Source: Microbacterium sp. oral taxon 186 str. F0373 | GTDB taxonomy: Bacteria; Actinomycetota; Actinomycetes; Actinomycetales; Microbacteriaceae | Assembly (NCBI RefSeq): GCF_000411455.1 | Contig: NZ_KE150457.1 | Coordinates: forward strand, 954,013-1,018,012 | Reading direction: 5' to 3' | Length of the DNA stretch: 64,000 nucleotides | Shown: positions 9,677-19,972 of the stretch, piece after piece | Layout: the number at the start of each line of letters is the position of its first letter | Position numbering within the stretch: position 1 is the stretch's first letter | The notes under the pieces: model-generated | What the model saw: only the letters and a program-made list of their open reading frames with translations | Told to the model about the DNA's origin: nothing | The model's database searches: none | Position numbers and translations under genes: made by a program

Positions 9677-10168
9677 GTGCAGGATCACGTCGACCTCGTC
9701 CAGGAGCAGTGGCGCCGCGAACGCCCCGATCTCGATCCGTCGCCGCAGGGCGTGATCGGCCGTCTTCATCGCCTGGCCGCGGCGCTGACGGCGGAGCTGA
9801 CTGCCGTCTACGCGCAGTTCGGGCTCAGCGAGGCGGAGTTCGACCTCCTGGCATCCCTTCGCCGCGCCGGTGCGCCGTACGAGCTGCCGGCGGGCGAACT
9901 GGCCGACCACACGATGGTCACCACCGGCGGGCTCACCAAGCGTGTCGACCGCCTGATCGACCGCGGCCTCGTCGTCCGCACGGATGCCGAGGACGACCGC
10001 CGTCGGCGCCTCGTACGCCTCACCCCCGAGGGCGTCGACCTCATCGACCGTGCGTTCACGGCGCACCTCGCCAACGAGCACCGCCTTCTCGCGCTCCTGC
10101 CTGCGGGCGACGCCGACGCCCTGCGCGACGCCTCCCGCCGCTGGCTCGCCGCCCTCGCCCACGACTGA
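9677..10168 (+). CDS. MarR family transcriptional regulator
   Basis: A 163-residue winged-helix repressor. GTG 9677 is chosen because TAAAGT ends 7 nt before it and because the residues from LVQEQW onward look like a MarR N-terminal helix; upstream codons in the same frame lie inside the operator. The recognition helix and wing are seen as MVTTGGLTKRVDRLIDRGLV and DAEDDRRRRLVRLT (about residues 76-115). It is divergent from an EamA-type exporter, so it is likely a ligand-responsive repressor of that exporter and of itself. Confidence 0.88.
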   Translation: MQDHVDLVQEQWRRERPDLDPSPQGVIGRLHRLAAALTAELTAVYAQFGLSEAEFDLLASLRRAGAPYELPAGELADHTMVTTGGLTKRVDRLIDRGLVVRTDAEDDRRRRLVRLTPEGVDLIDRAFTAHLANEHRLLALLPAGDADALRDASRRWLAALAHD

Positions 10169-10197
10169 CCCCCGGCATCCCGCCCCGCCCCCGCCGC

Positions 10198-10262
10198 GAG
10201 AAACCACTCGCGCGCCGAGAAACACCCCACGCAGGGGTTTCTCGGCACGCAACGTGTTTCTC
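10198..10262. repeat. Quartet repeat B (GAGAAAC x2, GTTTCTC x2)
   Basis: GAGAAAC at 10198-10204 and 10217-10223; GTTTCTC at 10237-10243 and 10256-10262. Spacers are 12, 13 and 12 nt. It lies 30 bp after the marR stop. Confidence 0.75.
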
Positions 10263-10405
10263 GTGGCGGATGCCGCGGCGCAAGCCACGCGGATGCCGCG
10301 GCGCCCGCCGCCCGCGCAACGCGATGCAACGTTGCGGTGCGTAGCGTCAGCGCATCCGAACGCGGCGAGGGATGCCGCGGACCATGCACTGTCGAAGGAG
10401 ACATC

Positions 10406-11953
<1,548 letters not shown>

Positions 11954-11968
11954 GCCGACACGCGACGG

Positions 11969-12026
11969 CGAGACACGACCTGCCGCCCCGGACGCCCGTG
12001 CGTTTCGGACGGCAGGTCGTGTCTCG
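11969..12026. terminator. Long perfect hairpin between aldehyde dehydrogenase and DUF779 genes
   Basis: 17-bp perfect arms at 11969-11985 and 12010-12026 around a 24-nt loop; each arm begins or ends with CGAGACAC or its complement. There is no U tract. It may attenuate or process the mRNA between the two genes. Confidence 0.6.
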
Positions 12027-12045
12027 GCAGAGAAAGGGTCCGGTC

Positions 12046-12429
12046 ATGACCACCACACTCAGCAGGGTCGCGGTCACGGATGCCGCGGCATCCCTGCTGC
12101 GCCAGCTCACGGCGCAGCACGGGAAGCTCATGTTCCACCAGTCCGGCGGATGCTGCGACGGCAGCGCACCGATGTGCTACCCCGTGGGCATGTTCCTGAC
12201 GGGGCCGTCGGATGTGAAACTCGGCGACCTCGACGTGGGTCTCGACGATCCGATCGAGGTCTTCATCTCCGAGGCGCAGTTCGCGTACTGGAAGTACACG
12301 CACCTCACGATCGACGTCGTCCCGGGCCGCGGGGCGGGCTTCAGCGTGGAGGGTCCGACGGGGATGCGCTTCCTCATCCGCTCGCGGATGCTCGACGACG
12401 CCGAGCTCGACCACTTCGGCCTGCGCTGA
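12046..12429 (+). CDS. DUF779 domain-containing protein
   Basis: A 127-residue protein that in many bacteria is encoded next to exaC-type aldehyde dehydrogenases, as here (92 bp downstream). The Cys-rich stretch HQSGGCCDGSAPMCYP (about residues 26-41) is the family signature and could bind a metal or form disulfides. The body is beta-rich. A role as a small accessory factor of the dehydrogenase is an inference from conserved linkage; no enzymatic activity can be assigned. Confidence 0.88.
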   Translation: MTTTLSRVAVTDAAASLLRQLTAQHGKLMFHQSGGCCDGSAPMCYPVGMFLTGPSDVKLGDLDVGLDDPIEVFISEAQFAYWKYTHLTIDVVPGRGAGFSVEGPTGMRFLIRSRMLDDAELDHFGLR

Positions 12430-12465
12430 GCGCGGCATCCCCGGCCGCGTCGCGCCGCGGTCCAC

Positions 12466-12530
12466 GAGACACCACTCCCGCACCGAGACACGGGTGCACA
12501 GCGTGTGTCTCGGTGCGCAGCGCGTGTCTC
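12466..12530. repeat. Quartet repeat C (GAGACAC x2, GTGTCTC x2)
   Basis: GAGACAC at 12466-12472 and 12485-12491; GTGTCTC at 12505-12511 and 12524-12530. Spacers are again 12, 13 and 12 nt, identical to element B. It lies between the convergent DUF779 and response-regulator genes, where a bidirectional terminator would fit. Confidence 0.75.
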
Positions 12531-12567
12531 GAGGTTCAGGGAGTCGGGGAGGGGGCGGATGCCGGGG

Positions 12568-13173
12568 CTAGAGCCAGCCGTTCTCGTCGGCGACGCGGAC
12601 GGCGTCGGCGCGGTTGCGGGCGCCGGTCTTGCCGATCGCGCTGGAGAGGTGGTTGCGCACCGTGCCTTCGCTCAGGTGCAGCATCTGTGCGATATCCGCG
12701 ATCGAGCCGCCCGTGCGTGCGACGGCGAGCACGTCGGTCTCGCGGCCCGTCAACGGCGACTCGCCCTGGGCGAGCGAGTCCGCCGCCAGCGCCGGATCGA
12801 CCACCCGCAGCCCCTGCGCCACGCGGCGCACGGCGTCGGCAAGTTGCGCGGCGGGCGTGTCCTTCACGACGAAGCCGGCCGCCCCCGCTCGCATCGCGCG
12901 GGTGAGGTACCCGGGTCGCCCGAACGTGGTCACGATGAGCACGCGGCAGGTCGGCAGGGCGCTGCGCAGCGCGGATGCCGCCGCGATCCCGTCCTTGCCG
13001 GGCATCTCGATGTCGAGCAGCGCCACGTCGGCGGATGTGCGAACCGCGGCATCCACGACCTCATCGCCGCGACCCACCTCGGCGACGACCTCGATGTCGG
13101 GTTCGAGGCCGAGCAGGGCCGAGAGCGCGCCGCGCACGAGCGCCTGGTCGTCGGCGATGAGCAGCCGGATCAC
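12568..13173 (-). CDS. NarL/LuxR-type response regulator
   Basis: A 201-residue two-component regulator. The REC domain has the acidic pair Asp8-Asp9, phospho-acceptor Asp54 (LLDIEMPG), a Thr in IVTTFG and Lys in VVKDTP. The C-terminal LuxR helix-turn-helix reads LTGRETDVLAVARTGGSIAD..LHLSEGTVRNHLSSA. The GTG start overlaps the kinase stop codon (GTGA), so the two are translationally coupled. It closes an operon ABC ATPase - permease - kinase - regulator. Such DesKR/LiaRS-like sets usually sense membrane or antibiotic stress and induce the linked exporter. Confidence 0.92.
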   Translation of the reverse strand: MIRLLIADDQALVRGALSALLGLEPDIEVVAEVGRGDEVVDAAVRTSADVALLDIEMPGKDGIAAASALRSALPTCRVLIVTTFGRPGYLTRAMRAGAAGFVVKDTPAAQLADAVRRVAQGLRVVDPALAADSLAQGESPLTGRETDVLAVARTGGSIADIAQMLHLSEGTVRNHLSSAIGKTGARNRADAVRVADENGWL

Positions 13174-14333
13174 AACGCGACCTTCAACAGGAATCCGCCG
13201 AGCTCGCTCCGCCCGAGGGTCAGTCGGCCGCCGGCCGCCTCCACCCGCTCGCGCAACCCGATCAGTCCGCTGCCCGCCGTCCCCGCGCCGGATGCCGGGC
13301 CCACCCCGTCGTCTTCGACGCTGACGCTGCGGGGGCCCAGCCGCACGCGACACCGCGACGCCTGTGCGTGGCGGATCACGTTGGTGACTCCCTCCCGCAC
13401 GATCCAGCCGGCCAGTTCGCGGCGCTCGGCGGGGACGTTCTCGGTCGCGGTGGGCAGCTCGGCCGCGATGCCCGCGGCATCCAGCGCCGCCCGTGCCGCG
13501 GCGAGCTCGCCGGCGACCGTGACGCCGCGATAGCCGGCGACGGTGGTGCGCACATCAGCCAGAGCGCCGCGCGCGAGAGCCTCCACTTCGCCGATCTCTG
13601 TCCGTGCCCGCGCCGGATCGACGTCGATCAGCCGTCCGGCCAGCTCCGACTTCACGGTGATGACCGTCAGCGAGTGGCCGAGGATGTCGTGCAGGTCACG
13701 GGCGACCCGACTGCGCTCGCGCTCGACGGCCATCTGCGCCATCTGATCCCGCGTCGCGCGCAGGGCGTTCATGGCCGCGATGTTGCGTCCGAACGCCGCC
13801 ATCATCGCGGAGATCGAGATGATGATCGCGGGAAGGAACAGCACGCTTTCGGTCCACCCGTCCGAGAGCACCCCCGTGACGAGGGCGGCCGCTCCCAGGG
13901 CGATCAGCAGCAGCCAGGTCGTGCGCAGTCGGACCACGGCCATGCCGATCGCGACGCCCACGTAGCTCCAGACGCCGCGGACATCCCACCCGATCCACGG
14001 GAAGAGGGTGAAGGAGAGGAGGAACAGCCAGGCTGCCGGAAGCAGTCGCAGGCGCAGGGGCAGAAGGCGAGAGACGGGGATGGCGATGAGGAAGGATGCC
14101 GCGAAGAGCACCAGCAGGGCGATCACGACGGCGTTGGAGACCGCGGTGTCCGCCGCGGCGACGGCCTCGGTGGCCACGATGAACAGCCAGATGAGCGAGA
14201 TCGAGCCGCCGACGTACCAGCCTCGGGCGGCGCGGGCGGTCAGCAGCTTGCGCGCCGTGGGTGTCGTCGACGAGGCGGGGACCGGGGGGATGTCCCACCC
14301 GGTCCCGTCGAGATCGTCTCGTGTCGCGCTCAC
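13170..14333 (-). CDS. Sensor histidine kinase (HisKA_3 type)
   Basis: 387 residues when started at GTG 14333. That codon lies 7 nt after TACAGT (14341-14346 on the complement), a leaderless layout; a GTG at 14342 would overlap the -10 box. Five or six hydrophobic segments (about residues 35-150) form the membrane sensor. The dimerisation helix has the phospho-acceptor His in RVARDLHDILGHS (about residue 215). The HATPase_c domain shows GVTNVIRHAQAS and VEDDGVGP. It partners the downstream regulator and belongs to the NarX/DesK subfamily. Confidence 0.9.
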   Translation of the reverse strand: MSATRDDLDGTGWDIPPVPASSTTPTARKLLTARAARGWYVGGSISLIWLFIVATEAVAAADTAVSNAVVIALLVLFAASFLIAIPVSRLLPLRLRLLPAAWLFLLSFTLFPWIGWDVRGVWSYVGVAIGMAVVRLRTTWLLLIALGAAALVTGVLSDGWTESVLFLPAIIISISAMMAAFGRNIAAMNALRATRDQMAQMAVERERSRVARDLHDILGHSLTVITVKSELAGRLIDVDPARARTEIGEVEALARGALADVRTTVAGYRGVTVAGELAAARAALDAAGIAAELPTATENVPAERRELAGWIVREGVTNVIRHAQASRCRVRLGPRSVSVEDDGVGPASGAGTAGSGLIGLRERVEAAGGRLTLGRSELGGFLLKVAL

Positions 14334-14358
14334 GGACTTCACTGTAGGGCGCGCCGAC

Positions 14359-15192
14359 TCAGACGCGCTTGGTGTCGCGCCGGAACGCCCACGTCGTGCC
14401 GGCGACGAACAGCACGAGCCAGACGAGCGCGTTGACCAGCCACATCGCGTCGAAGCTCTCGCCGGTCAGCGGTGAGCGGGCGAGCTCGCCGATGCCGTAG
14501 ACCGGGGTGAACTTCGCGATGGTCTGCATGAAGTCGGGCATGCTGCTGAGCGGGTAGAAGAGGCCGCCGAGGAACGACAGGAACACGACGACGAGGCTCG
14601 TCACCTGCGCGGCGTTCTCGCTCGGCATGAGGTAGCCGACGAACAGCCCGAGCGTCGTGAACACGGCGCTCGCGAGCACCCAGCCGACGAGCCCCGTGCC
14701 GATCCACTGACCGACGCTGAGCTGGATGCCGCTGATCGCGCCGGCTGCATATGTGGCGACGACCGCGAGAAGGCCCAGCACCATGCCCGCGATCATCTTG
14801 ATGATGATGTTGACGAGCGGGTTCAGTGGGGTGAGGCGCAGCTGCCGGCTCCAGCCCTGCGTGCGTTCCAGGGCGACGGCAGCGCCGGTCTGCGTGGCCG
14901 ACATCATGGCGCCGTACATCGCCATCGACACCATGATGTAGGCCGCGACGGAGACACCGCCGTCGGCGACGGGCGTCGCCGTCAGCTGCTCATCGCGCAG
15001 ACGCAGACCGATGATGACGTACATCACGACCGGGAACGCGATGGTGAAGAAGAGGGTGCGGCGATTGCGCAGGCGGCGCTTGAGCTCGATGCCGAGGTAG
15101 GTGAGGTTGAAGCCGCCGAGCGGCGGGACGCGCCGGTCGAGGGTGACGCGATCGGCGGACAGCGCCGACGGCGCGGAGGATGCGGTGCTCAT
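14359..15192 (-). CDS. ABC-2 type exporter permease
   Basis: A 277-residue integral membrane protein with six predicted helices, starting near residue 44 (RRTLFFTIAFPVVMYVIIG). The ABC-2 signature region follows helix 5 (LFVGYLMPSENAAQVTSLVV...GGLFYPL). The ATG overlaps the stop of the upstream ATPase gene (ATGA). With that ATPase it forms a drug/lipid-type exporter, probably induced by the kinase-regulator pair 25 bp downstream. Confidence 0.9.
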   Translation of the reverse strand: MSTASSAPSALSADRVTLDRRVPPLGGFNLTYLGIELKRRLRNRRTLFFTIAFPVVMYVIIGLRLRDEQLTATPVADGGVSVAAYIMVSMAMYGAMMSATQTGAAVALERTQGWSRQLRLTPLNPLVNIIIKMIAGMVLGLLAVVATYAAGAISGIQLSVGQWIGTGLVGWVLASAVFTTLGLFVGYLMPSENAAQVTSLVVVFLSFLGGLFYPLSSMPDFMQTIAKFTPVYGIGELARSPLTGESFDAMWLVNALVWLVLFVAGTTWAFRRDTKRV

Positions 15193-16094
15193 GCGGAGGC
15201 TCCTTCGGAGGTGAGGGCGAGGAAGACGCTCTCGAGGTTCTGGGAGGTGATCTCGATGTCGCGGGCCGCCGTCTCGGTGAGGAGGTGGCGCGCGACGGCA
15301 TCCGAGTCCTTCGTGTGGATGCTGATGCGGTCGCCGGCGAACTCGACGTCGTCGACGCCGGGAAGGCCGGCGAGCCGCGCCGGGTCGGCGCCGGGCAGGG
15401 TGGCGCGGACGATGCGACCGGAGACGAGGTTCTTGATCTCGGCGGTGGAGCCGTCGGCGACGATGCGGCCTCGGCTCATGAGCACGATGCGGTCGGCGTA
15501 CTCGTCGGCCTCGTCGAGGTAGTGCGTGGCGAAGAGCACGGTACGTCCGCGCGCGGCGTCGGCGCGGATCGCGCTCCAGAACGCGCGGCGGCCCTCGACG
15601 TCCATCCCGGTGGTCGGCTCGTCGAGAATCAGCAGACCCGGGTCGCTCAGCAGCGCCATCGCGAAGCGCAGCCTCTGCTGCTGGCCGCCGGAGCACATCC
15701 CGACGCGCCGGTTCGCGATTTCGCTGATGCCGGCGCGCTGCATGACCTCCTCCACCGGGCGGGTGTCGGCGAACAGGCTCGCCGTGAGCGCGAGCGTCTC
15801 GCTGACGGTGATGTCCTTGAGCAGACCGCCGGTCTGCAACACCGCCGAGACGAGTCCGTGCGAGATAGCCGCGCGCGGGCTCTCGCCGAACACGCGCACC
15901 GCGCCCCCGTCGGGGTCCGACAGGCCCAGCAGCATGTCGATCGTGGTGGTCTTGCCGGCGCCGTTCGGGCCGAGGAAGGCGACGATCTCGCCCGGGCGAA
16001 CCCGCAGATCGACGCTCTCCACCGCTCGGACACTGCCGAAGCTCTTGCGCAGGCCCGCGGCATCCACCGCGAGCAGTCCCTGGTTCTCATCCAT
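15189..16094 (-). CDS. ABC exporter ATP-binding protein
   Basis: A 301-residue nucleotide-binding subunit. Walker A is GPNGAGKTT, the signature is CSGGQQQR (Cys replacing the usual Leu), Walker B is LLILDEPTTGMD and the H-loop is ATH. The C-terminal ~70 residues match the DrrA-like extension of ABC-2 exporters. ATG 16094 (MDENQG) is preferred; the frame extends another 22 codons upstream with no family resemblance. It is the first gene of a four-gene operon with permease, kinase and regulator. Confidence 0.92.
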   Translation of the reverse strand: MDENQGLLAVDAAGLRKSFGSVRAVESVDLRVRPGEIVAFLGPNGAGKTTTIDMLLGLSDPDGGAVRVFGESPRAAISHGLVSAVLQTGGLLKDITVSETLALTASLFADTRPVEEVMQRAGISEIANRRVGMCSGGQQQRLRFAMALLSDPGLLILDEPTTGMDVEGRRAFWSAIRADAARGRTVLFATHYLDEADEYADRIVLMSRGRIVADGSTAEIKNLVSGRIVRATLPGADPARLAGLPGVDDVEFAGDRISIHTKDSDAVARHLLTETAARDIEITSQNLESVFLALTSEGASA

Positions 16095-16245
16095 GTCTCC
16101 GACTCTGCCCGCGTGCCGGCCTGTGCACCGCACACGGCCGTCACGACTGCGCCATGACATTCGTCACGGCCGAAAAAGCGTCGGCGTACTCGCGTGACGA
16201 ATCGCCGGTTTCGCACTCTCTACCGGTGGAGCGCAAGGAGGAGAC

Positions 16246-16923
16246 ATGACTGCTTCGGGAGGCGCGGCACTGCGGCGCGTGACGATCGTCGACCCATCGC
16301 GTGCCCGCAGGGCGCACGCGCGCGAGCTGCTGGCGGGCCGGCTGGGCATGCGCGTGGTCGCCGAAGCCGCCACGCTCGGCGAGATCGTGGTGCGGCCGGC
16401 GGCGGGCGTGAGTGCGTCGCAGCTGCTCTTCCTGGTCGTGACCGACGGTGTCGAGCCCGAGCCGTCGGCGCTCACCGCCTACCGATGCGCCGGGATGCGT
16501 GTGGTCGCCCTCACCGCCGGCGCCTCCGATCACGTCGTTCGCGCGCTGATGGATGCCGGGGTCGAGGGCATCGTGTCGTCGCGGGAGTCGGAAGGTGTCG
16601 TGCTGGCGGTCGTCGATGCGGTCCGCCGGGGTGCGCGCGCCTGGTCGCCCCACACACGCGCGAAGCTCGACGCGCTCGCCGTGCGCCCCGCTCTGAGTGC
16701 GCAGGAGACGCGTCTGGTGACCCTCTACGCCGCCGGGTACACGATCAGCGAGGTCGCCGATCGCCTCGGTGTGCGGGGCGACACCGCCCGCAAGTACCTC
16801 AACCGGGTGAAGGCCAAGTACGCCGCCGTCGGTCGTCCCGTGCACACCAAAGCCGAGCTGGCCCAGGCCGCGCGCGACGACGGCCTGCTCCCGCCCGGAG
16901 CATCGGCCGCGCACGATCACTGA
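16246..16923 (+). CDS. LuxR-type regulator with degenerate receiver-like domain
   Basis: A 225-residue protein with an AAGGAGGA-type ribosome site. The N-terminal ~140 residues have a REC-like fold (VTIVDPSRARRAHARELL) in which the acidic pair is reduced to one Asp and the phospho-site strand reads FLVVTDG, so phosphorylation is uncertain. The C-terminal helix-turn-helix is LSAQETRLVTLYAAGYTISE..LGVRGDTARKYLNRV. It is divergent from the ABC exporter operon and upstream of the peptide importer. No kinase is adjacent on this strand. It could be an orphan regulator; targets are unknown. Confidence 0.78.
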   Translation: MTASGGAALRRVTIVDPSRARRAHARELLAGRLGMRVVAEAATLGEIVVRPAAGVSASQLLFLVVTDGVEPEPSALTAYRCAGMRVVALTAGASDHVVRALMDAGVEGIVSSRESEGVVLAVVDAVRRGARAWSPHTRAKLDALAVRPALSAQETRLVTLYAAGYTISEVADRLGVRGDTARKYLNRVKAKYAAVGRPVHTKAELAQAARDDGLLPPGASAAHDH

Positions 16924-16952
16924 CACGTCGCGATCGGTTCCGACCGGCGAAA

Positions 16953-16969
16953 CCCCGCGTCACGCGGGG
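16953..16969 (+). terminator. Short GC hairpin after the LuxR-type gene
   Basis: CCCCGCG-TCA-CGCGGGG, 30 bp after the stop codon. A T-poor tail follows, so efficiency is uncertain. Confidence 0.45.
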
Positions 16970-17099
16970 TGGTCCCGGGTTTCATTCCTGTTACAAAAAG
17001 CGCGATCACGAGGCAGGCCGGCGAAGTGCACGACAGGATAGCGACCTGAGCTTCGCCTGTCCGGCGGAGCCGACCGACATACAGCAGAGGTACTCACAT

Positions 17100-18746
17100 A
17101 TGGCACTGCACTTCAGTTCGCCGGGCTCCGCCCGCGCCCGCACGGCTCTGGCAGCGGGCGCGCTCGCCGTCTCCGCGCTGCTCCTGGCCGGCTGCGCCGG
17201 CGGAGGGTCCACGGGCGGGTCGACCGATGGCGCGGCATCCGGGCCCATCATCATCGGCACGACCGACAAGGTCACCACGCTCGACCCGGCTGGCTCGTAC
17301 GACAACGGCTCGCTCGCCGTGCAGACCCAGGTCTTCCCCTACCTGGTGAACACCGACTACAACTCCAACGAGGTCGTTCCCGACCTCGCCGCGTCGGCCG
17401 AGTTCACCTCGCCCAACGAGTACACGGTGAAGCTTCCCGCGGGTCTGAAGTGGGCCAACGGCCACGATCTGACCTCGTCGGACGTGAAGTTCTCGTTCGA
17501 CCGCAACCTGAAGATCGCCGACCCCAACGGTGCGTCGAGCCTGCTCTACAACCTGGACAGCGTCTCCACGCCGGATGCCACGACCGTCGTCTTCAAGCTC
17601 AAGACCGACAACGACCAGGTCTTCCCCTTCATCCTCACGTCCTTCCCCGGCGCGATCGTCGACGAAGAGGTGTTCTCGGCCGATGCCGTCACGCCCGACC
17701 AGGACATCGTGAAGGCCGACGCCTTCGGCGGCCCCTACTCGATCACGAAGTGGGACTTCAACAAGACGGTCGAGTTCACGCCCAACAAGAACTACAAGGG
17801 TCTGCTCGCGGCGCCCAGCAACTCGGGCGCCGTGCTCAGCTACTTCGCCGAGTCGTCGAACCTGAAGCTCGCCGTCCAGCAGGGCGATGTCGACGTGGCG
17901 TACCGCAGCCTCTCCTCCACCGACGTGGCCGACCTGTCGGGCAACGACAAGGTCAAAGTCGTCGAGGGTCCCGGTGGCGAGATCCGCTATATCGTCTTCA
18001 ACTTCAACACCCAGCCGTACGGTGCGACGACCACGGAGGCCGACCCGGCCAAGGCGCTCGCCGTCCGTCAGGCGGTGGCCGATCTGATCGACCGCAAGAC
18101 GATCTCCGACCAGGTCTACAAGGGCACCTACACCCCGCTGTACTCGTACGTTCCGGCCGGGTTCGCCGGTGCGACCGACGCCCTGAAGGGCCTGTACGGC
18201 GATGGAAACGGCGGCCCCAGCGCCGACAAGGCGAAGGCGACCCTGGCCGCGGCCGGTGTCACGACGCCCGTCACGCTGAACCTGCAGTACAGCCCCGACC
18301 ACTACGGCCCGTCGTCGGGTGACGAGTACGCGCTGGTCAAGCAGCAGCTCGAGAAGGACGGCCTCTTCAAGGTCGACCTGCAGTCGACCGAGTGGGTGCA
18401 GTACTCCAAGGACCGCACCGCCGACGTCTACCCGGCCTACCAGCTCGGCTGGTTCCCGGACTACTCCGACGCCGACAACTACCTGACGCCGTTCTTCCTG
18501 GAGAAGAACTTCCTGGGCAACCACTACGTCAACCAGGAGGTCAACGACCTGATCCTCAAGCAGGCCGTCGAAACGGATGCCGCCACGCGCACGTCCGACA
18601 TCGAGAAGATCCAGGACCTCGTGGCCAAGGACCTCTCGACCGTCCCGCTGCTGCAGGGCGCTCAGGTCGCGGTGACCGGTGCCGACGTGAAGGGCGTCAC
18701 GCTCGACGCGTCGTTCAAGCTCCGTTTCGCACCGATCACGAAGTAA
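17100..18746 (+). CDS. Peptide/nickel-type ABC transporter substrate-binding lipoprotein
   Basis: A 548-residue solute-binding protein of the SBP_bac_5 (DppA/OppA) family. The signal peptide ends in the lipobox LLAGC (Cys about residue 35), predicting a lipid anchor on the outer membrane face. The remainder has the three-lobed fold, with family stretches VVPDLAAS, VKFSFDRNL, GGPYSITKW and AVRQAVADLIDR. The ATG is chosen for CAGAGG upstream and the signal peptide immediately after. It starts a dpp/opp-like locus (binding protein, two permeases, fused ATPase). Ligand specificity cannot be read from sequence. Confidence 0.93.
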   Translation: MALHFSSPGSARARTALAAGALAVSALLLAGCAGGGSTGGSTDGAASGPIIIGTTDKVTTLDPAGSYDNGSLAVQTQVFPYLVNTDYNSNEVVPDLAASAEFTSPNEYTVKLPAGLKWANGHDLTSSDVKFSFDRNLKIADPNGASSLLYNLDSVSTPDATTVVFKLKTDNDQVFPFILTSFPGAIVDEEVFSADAVTPDQDIVKADAFGGPYSITKWDFNKTVEFTPNKNYKGLLAAPSNSGAVLSYFAESSNLKLAVQQGDVDVAYRSLSSTDVADLSGNDKVKVVEGPGGEIRYIVFNFNTQPYGATTTEADPAKALAVRQAVADLIDRKTISDQVYKGTYTPLYSYVPAGFAGATDALKGLYGDGNGGPSADKAKATLAAAGVTTPVTLNLQYSPDHYGPSSGDEYALVKQQLEKDGLFKVDLQSTEWVQYSKDRTADVYPAYQLGWFPDYSDADNYLTPFFLEKNFLGNHYVNQEVNDLILKQAVETDAATRTSDIEKIQDLVAKDLSTVPLLQGAQVAVTGADVKGVTLDASFKLRFAPITK

Positions 18747-18754
18747 CGCGTTCC

Positions 18755-18844
18755 GGGCGTTTCGACTCGTCGCTGCGCTCCTCGCTCAACGACCGGGGGA
18801 TCACACCCCCGGTCGTTGAGCGAGCGCAGCGAGTCGAAACGCCC
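18755..18844. repeat. REP-like inverted repeat pair (GTTGAGCG...CGAGTCGAAACG family)
   Basis: Two inverted copies (18755-18799 and 18806-18844) of the unit GGTCGTTGAGCGAGCGCAGC followed by GAGTCGAAACGCCC meet over a 6-nt loop, giving a very stable hairpin with one small bulge region. Located between the binding-protein gene and the permease genes, it probably terminates or stabilises the upstream mRNA so that the binding protein is made in excess. Confidence 0.8.
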
Positions 18845-18852
18845 GTCATCCG

Positions 18853-18866
18853 TAGAGTAGGCACCT
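18853..18866 (+). promoter_or_regulatory. Leaderless promoter of the permease genes (-10 TAGAGT)
   Basis: TAGAGT at 18853-18858 precedes the permease ATG by 8 nt and lies just after the REP-like hairpin. Confidence 0.5.
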
Positions 18867-19958
18867 ATGACCAGCACCGCCACGGCATCCTCCGTCGCCG
18901 AGCCGCCTCCCGCGCTGGAGGTCCGCAAGACCGGATCCGGCTCAGCCCTGGGCCGGTACATCCTCATCCGGTTCCTGCTGATCTTCCCGACCGTGCTGAT
19001 CCTCGTGACGCTGGTCTTCTTCCTCATCCGCCTCACCGGCGACCCGATCACGGCCGCCCTCGGCGGACGCCTGCCGGCCGATCAGCTGGCCGAGCGCATC
19101 CACGAGGCCGGCTATGACCGACCGATCCTCGTGCAGTACGTCGAGTACCTCGGCCGCATCTTCACCTTCGACTTCGGCACGACCATCACCGACAACCAGC
19201 CCGTCGTGCAGGTCATCGCGACCTACGGCACCGCGACCCTCGAGCTCGTGCTCTATTCGCTCGTGATCGCGTTCATCGTCGGCATCCCGCTGGGCATGGT
19301 CGCGGCGGCGCTGCGCGACCGTTGGCCCGACGCGCTGCTGCGCGTGAGCGCCATCCTCTTCTACGCGACGCCCGTCTTCTTCGCGGGCCTGGTCGCCAAG
19401 CTCGTCTTCGGCGTGTGGCTCGGCTGGCTGCCCATCTCCGGACGCGCGAGCGTACGCACCGAGCTCGCCATCGGCCGCAACGGCGGCACCGGCATCTATC
19501 TCATCGACGCGATCGCCTCCGGCAACCCCGCCTACGTGCAGGACGTGCTGCTGCACGCGGTGCTCCCCGCTCTCACGCTGGGTCTGCTCACCGCCGGCAT
19601 CTTCCTGCGACTGGTGCGCACGAACGTCATCGGCACCTTCAACATGCCCTACATCGACGCGGCCCGCTCGCGCGGTGTGCGGGAGGGACGCCTGGTGCGC
19701 ACGCACGCGTACAAGCCTGCGCTCATCCCGATCATCACGGTCATCGGCCTGCAGATCGCGCTCATGCTCGGCGGTGCCGTGCTCACCGAGACGACCTTCG
19801 AGTGGAAGGGGCTCGGCTTCCAGCTGGCCGCCTACCTCGGCTCGCGCGACTTCGTCGCCGTGCAGGGGATCGTCGCGATGATCGCCATCATCGTCGCGGT
19901 CACCAACTTCGCCGTGGACATCATCGCCGCGTTCATCGACCCGCGGGTCCGGTACTGA
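18867..19958 (+). CDS. ABC transporter permease, DppB type
   Basis: A 363-residue inner-membrane permease of the peptide/nickel family. The first helix is at about 31-53 (YILIRFLLIFPTVLILVTLV), followed by the periplasmic TIDR-like region and a block of five helices. The EAA loop near the C-terminus reads YIDAARSRGVREGRLVRTHAYKPAL. It pairs with the DppC-type gene 14 bp downstream. Confidence 0.93.
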   Translation: MTSTATASSVAEPPPALEVRKTGSGSALGRYILIRFLLIFPTVLILVTLVFFLIRLTGDPITAALGGRLPADQLAERIHEAGYDRPILVQYVEYLGRIFTFDFGTTITDNQPVVQVIATYGTATLELVLYSLVIAFIVGIPLGMVAAALRDRWPDALLRVSAILFYATPVFFAGLVAKLVFGVWLGWLPISGRASVRTELAIGRNGGTGIYLIDAIASGNPAYVQDVLLHAVLPALTLGLLTAGIFLRLVRTNVIGTFNMPYIDAARSRGVREGRLVRTHAYKPALIPIITVIGLQIALMLGGAVLTETTFEWKGLGFQLAAYLGSRDFVAVQGIVAMIAIIVAVTNFAVDIIAAFIDPRVRY

Positions 19959-19972
19959 GGAGGGATGCGGAC

